Origin: Aspergillus flavus
Taxonomy: Eukaryota; Ascomycota; Eurotiomycetes; Eurotiales; Aspergillaceae
Direction: 5' to 3'
Assembly (NCBI RefSeq): GCF_009017415.1
Contig: NC_092403.1
Coordinates: forward strand, 2,418,001 to 2,482,000
Length of the DNA: 64,000 bases
Part shown: piece by piece, positions 45,003 through 56,799 of the stretch
How positions within the stretch are numbered: position 1 is the stretch's first letter
Layout: each line of letters opens with the position of its first letter
Notes under the pieces: model-generated
What the model saw: only the letters and a program-made list of their open reading frames with translations
Told to the model about the DNA's origin: nothing
The model's database searches: none
Position numbers and translations under genes: made by a program

Positions 45003-46438
45003 ATGTGTTTCCCAACCACTGGCTTTGACATAGTTACCCCATCCCAGATCCTCGAGGAGCGATTCGAGGACATGAGGAAAGGTCAATATTATCCTGTCAA
45101 TATTGGCGACATCTTCCGCTCCAAATATCAGGTAGTTGGGAAGCTGGGGTTCGGTATTAGCTCTACAGTATGGCTCGCTCGCGACCTGGAGTAAGCTTGC
45201 TCCTATTCCTTGGCGTCTAGCCGCGATAATCTAATGGCGTCAGAGGGCATCAATACGTGACACTCAAACTGTACACGCGCAGTGAGTCAGACTTGGCCGA
45301 GTTTCAGATTTATAATCTTTTGAACAAAGGGAGTTCATCACACCCCGGCTATGCTCATGTACGCCGAGCGCTAGACGTGTTCACCATTCCTCGCCCGGGA
45401 GGTGACCATTGTTGTCTTGTTCAGAAACCGATGTGGGAAAGCTTTCGGGATCTTCTCTACCGAAATCCCACTCATAGATTCACCGAGGAACTACTTAAGG
45501 CTGGGCTCATGCAGGTTTTCCTTGCCCTTGATTATCTACATAACGAATGCAAGCTTGTTCACACAGGTAGGAACAAATTCACTCAACTACGACTGAGTAC
45601 AAGGGAAGAAGAAGGAAGCAAAAAGAGTGCATGGTCGACTAACTATGTTACTGACTAGATATCAAGGGTGACAATATCCTGCAAGAAATCGAGGATGAAT
45701 CAATCCTTGAAAAGTTTACCGAGGCTGAAATGGAGGACCCTTCACCTTGAAAGACCGTCAACGGTATCCCAGTATATGCGTCTAGACGATTTGAGTTGCC
45801 AAGCTCATTTGGCCGAGCCGTTCTCAGTGATTTTGGCTCAGCAGTGCGAGGGGATGAGAGGAGAAATCATGACGCACAGCCGAATGTTTACTGATCTCCG
45901 GAGGTAATGTTTAAGACCGAATGGAGCTATCCAGTGGATATATGGAATGTGGGCACTATGGTAAGTCCTAAAGTTCATATCTGTCAACAAATCCTTGCTA
46001 CTCTATACAAATATGGATGACTAGATTTGGGACCTCTTCGAAGGAAAACACATGTTCTATGGCAACGATCCAGACGGGAAAGGATATTCTACCCGTGCGC
46101 ACCTTGCGGAGGTGATTGGCCTTCTAGGACCGCCACCGTTGGATATGTTAAAGCGCGGAATACGGATCAACGAGTTCTTCACTGAAGACGGTATATACTA
46201 TGTGGTTCTTGGATCCACGAAGCGTCAGCAAGCGGCTTATCAATATTCCATAGGCCAATGGAAACAAGATATCGAAATACCAGATCAAAGCCTAGAAATG
46301 TCGGAAAAATTCCTTAATGGGAGAAACAAAGAGATGTTTTTAACATTCATGAGGGTAACGTCGCAATGGAAGCCAGAGGATAGAAAGACGGCCAGAGAAC
46401 TTCTTGAGGACCCTTGGCTCAATGACCGACTAGACTAA
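45003..46438 (+). pseudogene. SRPK-like serine/threonine protein kinase pseudogene
   Basis: Exons 45003-45190, 45244-45566, 45659-45960, 46025-46438 would encode about 408 residues of a fungal SRPK-family kinase. Present: PVNIGDIFRSKYQVVGKLG, glycine loop GFGISSTVW, VTLKLY (ATP-binding Lys), VHTDIKGDNIL (catalytic loop), LSDFGSAV (DFG), SPEVMFKTEWSYPVDIWNVG and the C-terminal GLLGPPPLDML. In the third exon two TGA codons are in frame: 45748-45750 after EMEDPSP, and 45892-45894 in VY-stop-SPEV. Arg (CGA) is expected at both positions, so both are compatible with C-to-T changes. The catalytic loop is kept but the protein would stop before DFG. Confidence 0.85.
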
Positions 46439-46776
46439 TATACCAGTGACTCCATCATACAGATATTCAGTACCCTCCCTACTCCAGTTAGCTCAGATGA
46501 CATTCCGGGCATTCAAGCTGCGACCAACACTGCCGACCTTATATTACAAGTCGTTCAACGCTGCCCATTCATATTTCTTGCCATGTCTTTCCTGAAGCAG
46601 CGACCCAATGACGAGACTATGCAATCTCTCCTTTTAGCAATACAATATGTTGAGTCTTTAATCGTCGTTATCATTTCACACATTGGTTGATTCGATTCCA
46701 TCTCACAATTTGGGAGTGTTTCCTATACGACCCTATTATACCCAACATCTTCTTCATTAACATTTCAAATAAGGAA
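46439..46776. other. Intergenic, no gene seen
   Basis: 3' side of the kinase pseudogene; no recognised feature. Confidence 0.4.
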
Positions 46777-47091
46777 TTACTTCCTATATTCCTCATCAAT
46801 CTGAATCAACGCATCCATCCCATCCCGCTCCAAAGCTTCAGTGTCCAATACCATCGTCGCGATCAAGACCGCCGACATAGGCTGCAACGGCAGCACCGCC
46901 GTGCAGGGGGCGTAGAGCCGTTTGTGGGAAGCTCAACGCGAAGGCCAACAATGCTCTTGTCAGGGGTATGCGTGAGTTTGTATTGGTAGACGATGTTGAT
47001 GGCAGGCATCGGGCGGCTAGCTTATTAGACTGGACGTCGAAGTTTGTGACATCAAATATACATACCTGGGATCGTAGGTTGGCTCTTCCAT
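46777..47091 (-). pseudogene. Cupin-domain protein relic with internal deletion
   Basis: Begins at the ATG at 47091 (MEEPTYDP). A small intron leads to SRPMPAINIVYQYKLTHTPD, KSIVGLRVELPTNGSTPP, the entry to a cupin barrel. Where H-x-H-GGA is expected, one frame is lost, but HGGAAVAAYVGG follows in another frame. The middle of the barrel is missing, and the C-terminal helix TMVLDTEALERDGMDALIQ, IDEEYRK to the TAA at 46777 is kept in a third frame. Only about 105 codons remain out of an expected 160-170. The identification is by eye but the motif order is convincing. Confidence 0.65.
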
Positions 47092-48912
47092 TTTGAGATT
47101 CGGATGCTGGTTTTGATTGTCCTGTAGCTTAAATTGGGAAGTTTGTCAGGATGCTTTTGTACTTCCAGGCCCCTCTTACGGTGACCAATTATGACACCAT
47201 TAGCTCATATACGCTATTGTAGCGTTGGCATATCAGATATCGAAAACCTATTCGGCCCGAGCACCGTGCGGGTGGTACTGGACATCGCGCACCGGCATCC
47301 CGATGGGCTATCAATAGCCTATTCTATGCCGACCGCAATAGATTATCGATCTTAAGGTTCATATATCCAATTGGTCCTAGATTCAAATCCATTTTCTTTG
47401 CTGGCTACTGGCACATAATGAGCAAGGATTTCCATAACATAAGCCCTACGGAAAGAACTGTTAATGCGACTCTAAACCTCCCGGCGACGAAGATCATTAA
47501 CAAGCGTTCGTTACGGTCGGAACCGAGCTAGATCGGGAGCTCAGGTGTCTCTGGGAAAAAGAAAAATGATGGGGCAGCTCTTCATTTTCCATTGGTATAC
47601 TCTATATTCGAGACGTTGAGATGGGTGATGAGAACCCCGAAAGCCATAAATCCCCTCGCACGGGCCTCTCTCGCCCGTTGCGATTATAGTAGAATGGGCT
47701 CGGTTTTCACCGTCGGATTAATTTATTGAAGACCAGGCGTCTCACTAGGTCCAGACTTCCAGAACGTTTAACATGGTCAAAACATGTCTTGGTAAAGGAC
47801 ATTCTTGCGAGCTGCACATCTCCAACTAGTCCGCTTGAAGGCATGATCGTGGAGTCACGGGATGCACTTAAATGATTGAACACGCGACATCCTTCCGTAT
47901 TTGCAACCCTACCATGATTAGTTTTTGATTGTTGATATTGTTGATGAAACCTCGTGTGGTTGTTATTTCCACCGATATCGGCCAGTCAGAAACCTGGTTT
48001 CACGAGAAGTGCCTGCCAAGACTGTGAACTTTATTAAGGAGAAAAGTTTTCCATGTCGTATAAACAGAGATAAGGATTTTTCCTATCCGTGGGAACGACC
48101 AGTAGGAAGTCTTCTCACGGGCGCGATCGTTGGAAAACGCGTGGAAGCTCGTATTTATGGGTCCTAGGGTATAATCTCGGAGCTTTATAGCGTACCGTTG
48201 TCTCGGGCTGAACGGGCTAGATATAATTGTCTTAGCCCAAGCTAAGCTTAGTCGTCAATTAGGGACGCATCATTTTACCCTGAGTCCCTGACATGTTCTC
48301 CAGGCTGGGGGAAGTTGCCACTCTTAAGGTCCTTGGCCTAGAGTCATTTATCGCGAAATATTGCCACATACGGTACGAGGATGAGTATTCTCGGCGCGGG
48401 AAGACGGACACAGGCCGAGGTCCAACGTTACGAACCTTAAAATTTATGGCTTACAGGTTACAACCGTATGAGCGAGACTTTTTTAGACGCCACTCCATCC
48501 CCTAGCGGTGCTAGCACACACAACCACTGCACCAAGGATGATGCTGTTCTTATCCACTTAATCTTATTTTTGCGCATGGAGATCCCTGTATCTTCCGAAC
48601 GTCTAATCAATCGTCTTAATCGCTGCAAGAACCACGTTGTGCGCCACGGTCCTATCCCCATTAAACGTAAAAAATGGCTGGCCCGTGTCCACAGTGGATC
48701 CGGCTCAGTACCTCATAGTTGGTAGCCACACCTTTCAGTCCCAAGGATTGGAATGTCGTTGTGACCCGTAGTGCGGGCGCCTTCTTCTCGTTTTCGCCGA
48801 GTCATGTCCATGTGTCCATATATGAGCTAGGTCTCTCTCCCGTATTAATCATTACAGCGATGGGTTCTTATTACGGGGATCACTATTGTCCCTCTCCATC
48901 CATCGGGCCGGG
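47092..48912. other. 1.8 kb without a supported gene
   Basis: Only short frames (for example 47925-48167, 48293-48505, 48468-48725, all +) without domains. Possibly decayed repeats. Confidence 0.4.
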
Positions 48913-50185
48913 ATGGTGTCAAATGCTAATAGCTGGGTGTGGTTGGCAGTCGTAGTGCTGATCGGTAGGTTATCTTAAACGTTGGGCAACTCTGCAGATC
49001 TCTAACAGATTTACCCTAGCATTGCTACGCTATGTCTCCCGCTGGCTTCAATTGGGTACGCCTAAAAATTTCCAAATTGAAGACCTTCTGATGATTGTCA
49101 ATGTGGTGTGTTAGCAATTTTAATGCTCCCAGGCTTTACTGAGAGACTAACTATACCAGATTCTCTACGTTCTATTAACGGTGTATTTGATCGAGGTTGA
49201 AAAGTATGGGACCAATGGCATTCCCTTAGACAAAGTCGACCAGATCAAACCTTCAGCGATACCGGATCTTATCAAGGGTAGTAAACTAGTCATTGTGGTA
49301 GAACAGCTATGGCTCGGGGTCATCTGGGGATGCAAGGCCTGCTTGCTCTTGCTATACTCGACCATGACGTGAGTAAACAAGCTACCTTCGACGATTTACA
49401 TCTAATCGAGCGATAGGTCTGGTCTTTCGCAACATCGAATTGTCAAACTTATCGGCACATTTTGTGCACTGAGTTTCGTGCTAGTTGAAATCCTCTTTTT
49501 CGCAGCATGGTGTCACCCCTTCTCCGCCTACTGGTCGGTCCCACCAAAGAACATACAGTGTTCCGTCTACCGCAATCACCTCATTCTAGTCCTGGCCCTG
49601 AATATCGCCACGGACCTGATGATCATGTGTATCCCATTGCCACTCTTGATCAAGGCCAAGCTCAGCCTCACCAAGAAAATTACCCTCTGTGCTGTTTTCT
49701 CACTGGGTATATTCGTCATCCTCTGCTCCATCCTATCCAAGTACTACTCGATATCGAATCCCTATGGAGACCGCTGGGTAGACTGGTACGTCCGAGAAGC
49801 AGCAACTGCGATCGTCGTGGCAAATATCCCCCAAACATGGACCCTGTTCCGCCGGATGTTCAACTGGAAGTCCTTCTTGGCACACTCGTCATATAACCGC
49901 AGCCACAGCCGCAGCAAGTACACGAACCGTCTTGATAGCTCCACCATCCATCTATCGCGATTTAAAGGTGGGGATAAGTCGCACACGCGCTCCGTTGATA
50001 TCACGGCGTCTGGGGAACATATTAATCCGGACCAGCCGTTGGAAATCTGGGCGCATCGTCAGTTCCAGGTCACGAATGAACCGGGGGGATCGAGCGATAG
50101 CGGTAGTCAGAGTAGTGTCAGCTTGGAGTATGATACTACTGGACTAAATCCTCAGGGGAAGACGACTGTGACGACAAGGTCGTAA
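48913..50185 (+). CDS. Fungal rhodopsin-like integral membrane protein
   Basis: Exons 48913-48968, 49009-49105, 49160-49368, 49417-50185 give 376 residues. It belongs to the large fungal seven-helix family often labelled rhodopsin domain (PF20684 type, related to Pth11 without CFEM). Segments: FTLALLRYVSRWL, NFQIEDLLMIVN, QLWLGVIWGCKACLLLLYS, FALVEILFF-like helix with HPFSAYW and PPKNIQCS, the ALNIATDLMIMCIPLPLL helix, and the GIFVILCSILSKYYSI and EAATAIVVANIPQTW helices. A long Ser/Arg-rich cytosolic tail follows. No retinal-binding Lys is expected in this family. Its first helix is very short, so the true start may lie upstream. Probably a plasma-membrane sensor. Confidence 0.85.
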
Positions 50186-50724
50186 TTAGACGTCTGCGTG
50201 ATGTGGTATGAATGGCTGGGATGAATAATCATACACTAGAGCTTGTGTGGACATGCGTATTTTGAGACAGCGTTAACGTTTTTGGGAGGATGGTTATAAT
50301 TAGACATTTATAGATATTTAGAGATACCTCGATCGAGAAGAGCACACTTAGGGCCCAAAAACAATCCGTTCATAGGAATCCCGGAACCCGCCTGCCAAGC
50401 TGCTCCGGCATGCACTGACCAGGGTTAAATCCTTCCCGCAGCATTCGTCACTCATGGTTGCCTGCAGTTGGACCACGTATGATTGCAATTCATACTTTTA
50501 TTTGGCCTTAAATCAAGTTATATCCAAGAAAACGCAAGATTTTGAAGTTTCACAACTGTCTAAAAGCTTATCTAGACCTATATACACCTCTGAAGTGAAC
50601 CACCCACTTCCTACTCAAAACATATGCTTTAAATTAATATCTACAACAGTATCTATTCCACGTTGTCACGCTTCGCTTCACTCGTAACACTCGCCCTTCA
50701 TCAAGACTCGCCGAACGTTACAAT
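50186..50724. other. Intergenic, promoter of SDR
   Basis: No gene seen. The last 100 bases form a pyrimidine-rich leader ahead of the ATG at 50725. Confidence 0.45.
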
Positions 50725-51697
50725 ATGCCCGGGTTGGCATTTAACCCCGACAACGATATTCCGGACTTGTCCGGTAAAGTGATTTTCATCACAGGAGGTA
50801 AGTTGCCATGCGTCGACCTCTTCCTTTTCTCTCTAACGGCGAGCAGGAACGGCTGGTTTGGGTGCTCAGTCAGTCGCCCAGATGGCCAAGCATTCTCCGG
50901 CGCGAATCTATATCAGCGGTCGGAACGCGACAAGCGCAGAGAAAATCATCAAGGAAATTGCCGAGACTGGGTCAAACACGCCTGTATCATTCGTCGAATG
51001 TGACCTCACCTCTCTAGACTCCGTGAAAAGGGCCGCAGATGAGATCATCGCGAAAGAATCGCGACTCGACGTGCTCATGTGCAACGCAGGTATCATGGCA
51101 CTCCCTCCAGGCCTAACAAATGACGGATACGAGGTGCAGTTCGGCACCAATCATCTAGGCCACGCACTACTGATCCAGAAGCTGTTACCACTACTCCAAC
51201 GTACCGCCGAAAGAGGCGCGGATGTACGAGTCATTATCCTCACATCTAAAGGTTATCAGCTGCATCCCTATGGGGGCATCATTTTCGACGACTTGAAGAC
51301 CACGCAGGATTATGGCTTCTTGGGTTCCTGGAGACGGTATGGTCAAAGCAAACTAGCCAATATCCTGTATACTCGGGAGTTGGCTCGTCGGTATCCAGCC
51401 ATTACTGTCGTATCTGTTCATCCCGGGGTGATAACTACCGGTCTGGTTGAGAACCTAGGATGGGCTCATCGATGGTTTATCTATGTGACTACTTATAATC
51501 AAATGGTGACACTGGAGGAGGGTGCTTATAACCAGTTGTGGGCTGCTACCACGTCGAAAGATGGTTTGGAAACTGGTCAGTATTATATACCGGTTGGTGT
51601 TGCGTCTAACGACAAGCTCACTAAGACTGGGCGTGATGATGTATTGGCTGGTCAACTCTGGGAATGGACGGATAAGGCGCTGGAAGACTATTTGTGA
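50725..51697 (+). CDS. Short-chain dehydrogenase/reductase, retinol dehydrogenase/WW-oxidoreductase type
   Basis: Exons 50725-50797 and 50847-51697 give 307 residues. The N-terminus PDLSGKVIFITGGTAGLGAQ joins across the 49 bp intron to restore TGGTAGLG. It continues with YISGRNATSAEK (basic, NADP-type), VECDLTSLDSVKRAA, LMCNAGIMALPP, the catalytic LTSKG region and YGQSKLAN (YxxxK). VSVHPGVITTGLVENLG is typical of the family. It lies between the membrane protein and an intact Zn2Cys6 regulator, all on the same strand. Substrate unknown. Confidence 0.92.
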
Positions 51698-52010
51698 TTG
51701 ATTCGGAAAGATAATGTTTTCTATAATCCCCTCTCGATTTTTCTTTTCCTTTTTACCTAAGGATTTTATGCTTGGTTAACTTCATTGTACCTTTGCCTTT
51801 TTTCCCGGAATATATATATTCGATGATGTCATAGCATCTTACACGTCAGCCCCCGTTTTGATAATAAACATGTTGGTATTTCGAAGGCTTATGCTGTAGA
51901 AGTTACAGCGCCACGGTGATCGTTCTATATACTACAGTTTACTTCATTTCCTTTTCATATTCGAATGCCAGTAAAAACTCTCAGGTCGAGACTGATCCAG
52001 TGACGATGAT
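51698..52010. other. Intergenic, no gene seen
   Basis: 3' region of the SDR. Confidence 0.4.
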
Positions 52011-52071
52011 TTCCCGAAACAAGACTAGTGACACTCACGTGTAGCGCTATTCCCGAAGTGGGGCTAGTGAC
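52011..52071. promoter_or_regulatory. 22 bp imperfect direct repeat upstream of regulator
   Basis: Two copies of TTCCCGAA-n4-G-A/G-CTAGTGAC at 52011-52032 and 52050-52071, 39 bp apart start to start, ending 124 bp before the regulator's ATG. The conserved blocks TTCCCGAA and CTAGTGAC are identical. A paired site this close to a regulator gene suggests an operator, possibly autoregulatory; this is inference. Confidence 0.45.
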
Positions 52072-52194
52072 TCGTCCATTCCAGAATTAAGATTCAATGA
52101 TCACCAGATGCATTATACTTTTGCGCCAGATTTCTACGTGAGACCCCTGAAGAATTGTTTGGTATAAACCTATCGTTGGGTTTGCTACTTGGCA

Positions 52195-54223
52195 ATGACG
52201 GAGTTCAATCGTACTCCGCGAGGTGGCAGGCATAGGAGTGCATGCGATCTATGTCGGCACAGAAAGGTACTGTACATTGAGTCCGGACGATATCCCGAAT
52301 CCCGATGAATGACTTATCAACAACTGGTACAGATACGTTGTGATCGCGCCCAACCATCTTGTGAAAATTGCTTACTGGCGCGAGTGTCTTGTACCTTTAC
52401 TGTGAAGCCATCTGAGGCGCGTAAAAGCATAAGACAGTAAGACACATCTTGAAGCTGCTTTCTGAGTTCCAATAGCCTGAAATCATCCCATCTAGGCGTC
52501 TCTCAGAGACTCAACGCCATGTACAAGATCTTGAAAACTTGATCACCAACGGCGACGCAGGCTCCCGTGGTCCAGCGAAAGCTTCGCCTACTCATCATTA
52601 TTCCACGCAATCTCATTTTCATGACACGGCTGACTTTGAGAATGCCATGTCTACATTCCAACAGCATTTGGAATATTCTTGGCCCGGAGGTGATCGGTCA
52701 TCCCACAGGGCCAACTTCTGCTCTGCAATTCTTCACCACACTGGTTCTCATTTCGACCTTGACGAATTCTTCAGTCAGGTCACGGGCTCGTACCACTCGC
52801 AATACGGGATGGAAGACAAGAAGCAAGCGATTTCTCAATGGCCTGACAAGCGTTTAGTCAGGAATTGTATTGAGTATTATGATCGTAAAGGGCTTTACTC
52901 GGTCTTTCCAATAGTCGATATTCGTGTGACCCGTGAGCTCTTCGACGCAGGTGTGCTAGACGACCAATCCAAAGCCAGCCCTGTGGCCAACAAGGCATGT
53001 CTAGTCGCATTCACGGCCCTCATAGCTCAGCTACATCGCCACAGTCCAATGTTCGCGAACGCCAAGCCAGATACTTACGTGCGCGCAGTATTATCGTTGT
53101 TACCGGACTTATTCATGGAAGAGGCTGACGTGAGAACATTGGAAACGTTCATTATATTGGTAGGTGGCTGAGGTGCGGAAATGGAACCAGTGTCTAATTT
53201 TTACAGACAATATATATACCCCCGACCGGGCAAAGCTACCCAGCCGAGATGATGCTTGCTGCGGCTGTACGCATCCTGTATAAGCTTGGTGGCCACCGAC
53301 AACGCGCCCCCAGTGAGAATCACGGGACGCACAATCATTATCATATACGGTCGCTTTTCTGGCTCAGCTATTGGATGGACAAAGAAATGTCATTACGAGC
53401 GTGCCGCGAACCGATGATAAACGACGCAAGCTGTGACTTGGAATTGCCGTCCACCTATGTCTCCCAGTCCTCAACTTATCAGTTCCTACAGGCTCCCCTA
53501 TCGTCCGACATACTATTATATCCTTCCGATCTCCGCCTTGCCTTGATCAAATCGAAAATCTATCGTCTGCTTCACTCCGAATCGGGCCGTGAAAAGCCCG
53601 AATCTACCCGGATGCAACGTATCCTTGAGTTAGATCAAGAGCTGAGTGCCTTGGAGTCGAGCTTTCCTGCACATTGCCAACCTCATGTTTTCGCAACACC
53701 GGACTGCCCTCTATACGCGTTCCATGATCTTAGCATGCGTGGGGTGACCTTGCACTTGGACTACTACTATTGTGTGAAAAGAATCCACGAGGCAAATGCC
53801 GCCTCCGGCACGCAGTACTCCTTTTCGTCGGGGATGGGACTTTCTTACCAAACGTCCCGATGTATGTTGCTATATATTAACCAAGTGCGGACTTTTATCA
53901 CTTGGCATAGTTTCTGGTTCGTACCAACCGATATCCCCTCGCTATTCCTATGTACAAGCATGATTGACCTTCACGGCAGGATATATGCTCAATGGCTGCT
54001 ATCGGCTGTGATATCTCTATTTTATCACTGTATGGCCAACCCCACATCTTCTACCTTTTCCGGGGATCTTGAAATTCTCGAAAATACACGAGACATTTTT
54101 ACTTCTTTGATGCGCAATACCGAAGAGGGGAAGTGTATTGCGCCGTTCTATATTACCGAGGCTTTTGTTGACAAACTGATCCAATTCGCTAAGCAATCAT
54201 ACATGAGAGCCACCGCTATATGA
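52195..54223 (+). CDS. Zn2Cys6 transcription factor
   Basis: Exons 52195-52266, 52333-52436, 52496-53159, 53207-54223 give 618 residues. The zinc cluster is split by the first intron: SACDLCRHRK, then IRCDRAQPSC, ENCLLARVSC. A coiled linker (RLSETQRHVQDLENLI) follows. The fungal regulator domain has YYDRKGLYSVFPIVDI, MMLAAAVRILYKLGG and HIRSLFWLSYWMDKEMSLR, then LELPSTYV. All joins keep frame and no stop is present. An intact nuclear regulator, near the SDR and rhodopsin-like genes. A direct repeat lies in its promoter. Confidence 0.92.
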
Positions 54224-54536
54224 GCGTTAACGTGTACACTACCTTTTTCTCCGATACGTTACAATTTCCTGACTATAATATGACTTTGACAATATTTCGA
54301 AGGAGGCTGGTACACTTACGACTTCCGCAGCTGCATAGTCAACTAGCTGGAACTTTAACACGAGGCAAGAAGGATCAAAAAGGCCCTTCTGGTTGGTCTA
54401 TAGATACATATGGAGAGTTGATACCCAACCTCACGAGTCATGCCGCGGCACAGTACATCAAGGATACCGGAACAAATGCCGTTGTTTTAATTAGCTTCGG
54501 TTGTTCATTGGCGGCATTAAGCCGACTGTGGCCTCG
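54224..54536. other. Short spacer
   Basis: 3' region of the regulator. A 106-codon frame at 54220-54540 overlaps the regulator's stop and shows no domain. Confidence 0.35.
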
Positions 54537-54965
54537 ATGATCTACGTGCTTGGACTTTCAAACCGCGGACCTCGAGGACCTCGAATTCCACCATGGGTCC
54601 TCGAACCTGCGCTCTTGGCAGACCTTAATTTTCCAATCGACTTTCTCATGTACATAGACTCCCTGATTGGCCTTCAACGCCGTATGGAAAGGTATGAAGT
54701 GCCGGGAAATCTGAGTGCAGCTCCACAGGTGAAACGCTTAATCACAACAGAGCAGCGCGCCAAGAAACACCGTCTTCTTTATCTGGACCCGCGAGGAACG
54801 TCCGAACCAATCGCTTCATTGCCGCTGAATAAGCGGGCCGTTTTTGTGCCGAGACATGAGATGCCAAGCCCAGATAACCAAGCATGCGTACTTGCTGACA
54901 AGACTGAATCTACAGTAGGGAAACTCGTCTTCACTGCCTATGAGCGGAGAATTCTTACTAACTAG
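54537..54965 (+). CDS. Hypothetical protein, unrecognised
   Basis: 142-residue frame from the ATG at 54537, and open about 12 codons further upstream without an ATG. The sequence (MIYVLGLSNRGPRGPRIPPW, LEPALLADLNFPIDFLMYID, RRMERYEVPGNL, KKHRLLYLDPRG) looks protein-like, with several Pro-Arg turns, but I cannot place it in a family. It may be a lone gene or the end of a decayed one. Confidence 0.35.
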   Translation: MIYVLGLSNRGPRGPRIPPWVLEPALLADLNFPIDFLMYIDSLIGLQRRMERYEVPGNLSAAPQVKRLITTEQRAKKHRLLYLDPRGTSEPIASLPLNKRAVFVPRHEMPSPDNQACVLADKTESTVGKLVFTAYERRILTN

Positions 54966-55737
54966 CTCAACATGATCGGGTTCCTACATATCTGAAGAAC
55001 TTACAGTGAGTATTACCTAGACATCAGTAGGGGGCACAAATCGTGCATAAAATGCTTACTGTCTCTACAGAATTACAATACTACGCATGGGCCTCATCAC
55101 AAGCCAAGTAATCCCTCGGATTCGGTTTTCATAGCATGTGCTCCGAGTTAGAAATTAATCATTTCTTGATTGACACTAGACAAACTCGGTCATTTGTCGC
55201 TATCATTTGTTACGTGGAAACTTGGAATGTGTATACCCCAGCGAGTACTCCTGCAGACATAGATGCATAACAAGCTGCGCCCCAAAACAAAGGCGGTCTT
55301 GGCTGCAGATCTTGTGGCTCTCCGGATTCAATCTACTGCTCCAGCAGCCCCACTATACGGACTGTGAAACCCAGTCACGTTCGACCCATTCGTCATTCCA
55401 GGAGCGATTCACTGTGGTAGGTTGCGAAATGCTGTTGAATAATGATTGACACGCTGCGTTACCGTATTCAGAAGGTCAAGATTCGTTCTGCCTGTATCTC
55501 GAACATTCAAGCCGGAGTTTGCTGACGACGATGGTGACGAACGAGGACGGATCTAATCTATCGGCAGTAGACCTTGGTAGAACATGGAATCCCATCTGCT
55601 CATGGCCCCGCAAGTTGGATAATGAAGATTGGGGTATATATTGGGTTGCTATCGTCGGCATCGGGATGACAGTCACTCAGATCCTTCTTTCAACTGTTCA
55701 CCGCCAGTGATATCTTCCTGTTGTTCCGACCCTCAAT
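54966..55737. other. Intergenic, promoter of intradiol dioxygenase
   Basis: No supported gene. Short frames at 55207-55449 and 55519-55710 lack domains. Confidence 0.4.
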
Positions 55738-56799
55738 ATGCAAATTATTTCTTTGAGCAAGCTGGCCATTCTAGGCCTGGCCGGCCTGGCAATTGCCCAC
55801 CCCGGCGCCCACGAGCCCAGCTCAATGTCGCACTCCGCGAAGAGAAGCTTCCTCAACAACGCAAAGCGTTCCCTCAGCCAATGCAGCAGCCATCTGGAGC
55901 GCCGTGGAATCAACGACCGGATCCAGGCTCGCCGTGCGGCCGCATACGAGATGTACCGTAAGCGCAGCATTGATGCTCGCGATTACAACCCCTCTGTGAA
56001 CACCTCGCATCACTCTACCCTTGATGTGACCTCTCAGACCACCGAGGAAGAGCTGTTCGCCAAGAACCCCGTGTGTATTCTTTCCCCGGAAGGAGAAATC
56101 GGACCTTTCTGGGTGAAGGGTGAACTGGTCCGGTCTGACGTCCGCGACGGCGAAGCCGGTATCCCGATCATCATGGACGGCCAGTTCATTGACATCGAGA
56201 CCTGTGAGCCTATCAAGGATCTCTACTGGGACGTGTGGAACTGCAACTCCACCGGTGTTTACTCCGGTGTCCAGGACTCTAGCAATGGTAACGGCGATGA
56301 CGACTCCAACCTCGACAAGACCTTCCTCCGTGGTATCCAGAAGACCGATGCCGAGGGTGTCGCTCAATTCAAGTCCATGTTCCCCGGTCACTACGGCGGC
56401 AGAACCACCCACGTCCACGTCGTTGCCCACGTCGGTGCTACCCAGCTGCAGAACAACACCATCACCGGCGGTCACGTCGCTCACATCGGTCAGCTCTTCT
56501 TCGACCAGGATCTTATTTACAAGGTCGAGGCTACCTACCCTTACAACACGAACAAAGTCTCCATCACCACCAATGCCGATGACCATGTCGTCCAGGATGA
56601 GACTGAGGACAGTGCCTCTGACCCCTTCTTCGAGTATGCTTTCCTCGGTGATGCTCTTGAGGATGGTATCTATGCTTGGGTTACTTTGGGTGTCAATGTC
56701 TCCGCCAGCTATGATACTAGCTATGCTTCTCTTTTGACTTCCTCTGGTGGTGTCTCCAACTCGAACAGCGGTGGCCCTGGTAGCACTGTTAACCTCTGA
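55738..56799 (+). CDS. Secreted intradiol ring-cleavage dioxygenase
   Basis: Single exon, 353 residues. A signal peptide (about 1-20, MQIISLSKLAILGLAGLAIA) is followed by a propeptide-like region rich in Ser, His and dibasic sites (SAKRS, NAKRS, ERRG). The catalytic domain starts near EGEIGPFWVKGELVRSD. Iron(III) ligands can be assigned: Tyr in TGVYSGV, Tyr in FPGHYGGR, and two His in TTHVHVVAH. These non-haem enzymes open catechols between the hydroxyls, and extracellular fungal members act on lignin- or tannin-derived aromatics. Codon use is strongly biased to C-ending codons (GTC, AAC, ACC), unlike the neighbours, which suggests high expression. A Ser/Gly-rich tail follows. Intact. Confidence 0.95.
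   Translation: MQIISLSKLAILGLAGLAIAHPGAHEPSSMSHSAKRSFLNNAKRSLSQCSSHLERRGINDRIQARRAAAYEMYRKRSIDARDYNPSVNTSHHSTLDVTSQTTEEELFAKNPVCILSPEGEIGPFWVKGELVRSDVRDGEAGIPIIMDGQFIDIETCEPIKDLYWDVWNCNSTGVYSGVQDSSNGNGDDDSNLDKTFLRGIQKTDAEGVAQFKSMFPGHYGGRTTHVHVVAHVGATQLQNNTITGGHVAHIGQLFFDQDLIYKVEATYPYNTNKVSITTNADDHVVQDETEDSASDPFFEYAFLGDALEDGIYAWVTLGVNVSASYDTSYASLLTSSGGVSNSNSGGPGSTVNL

Noticed and set aside
49507..49896. 129-codon plus-strand frame
   Set aside because: Shifted-frame shadow of the rhodopsin-like gene; low-complexity Pro/His-rich product.
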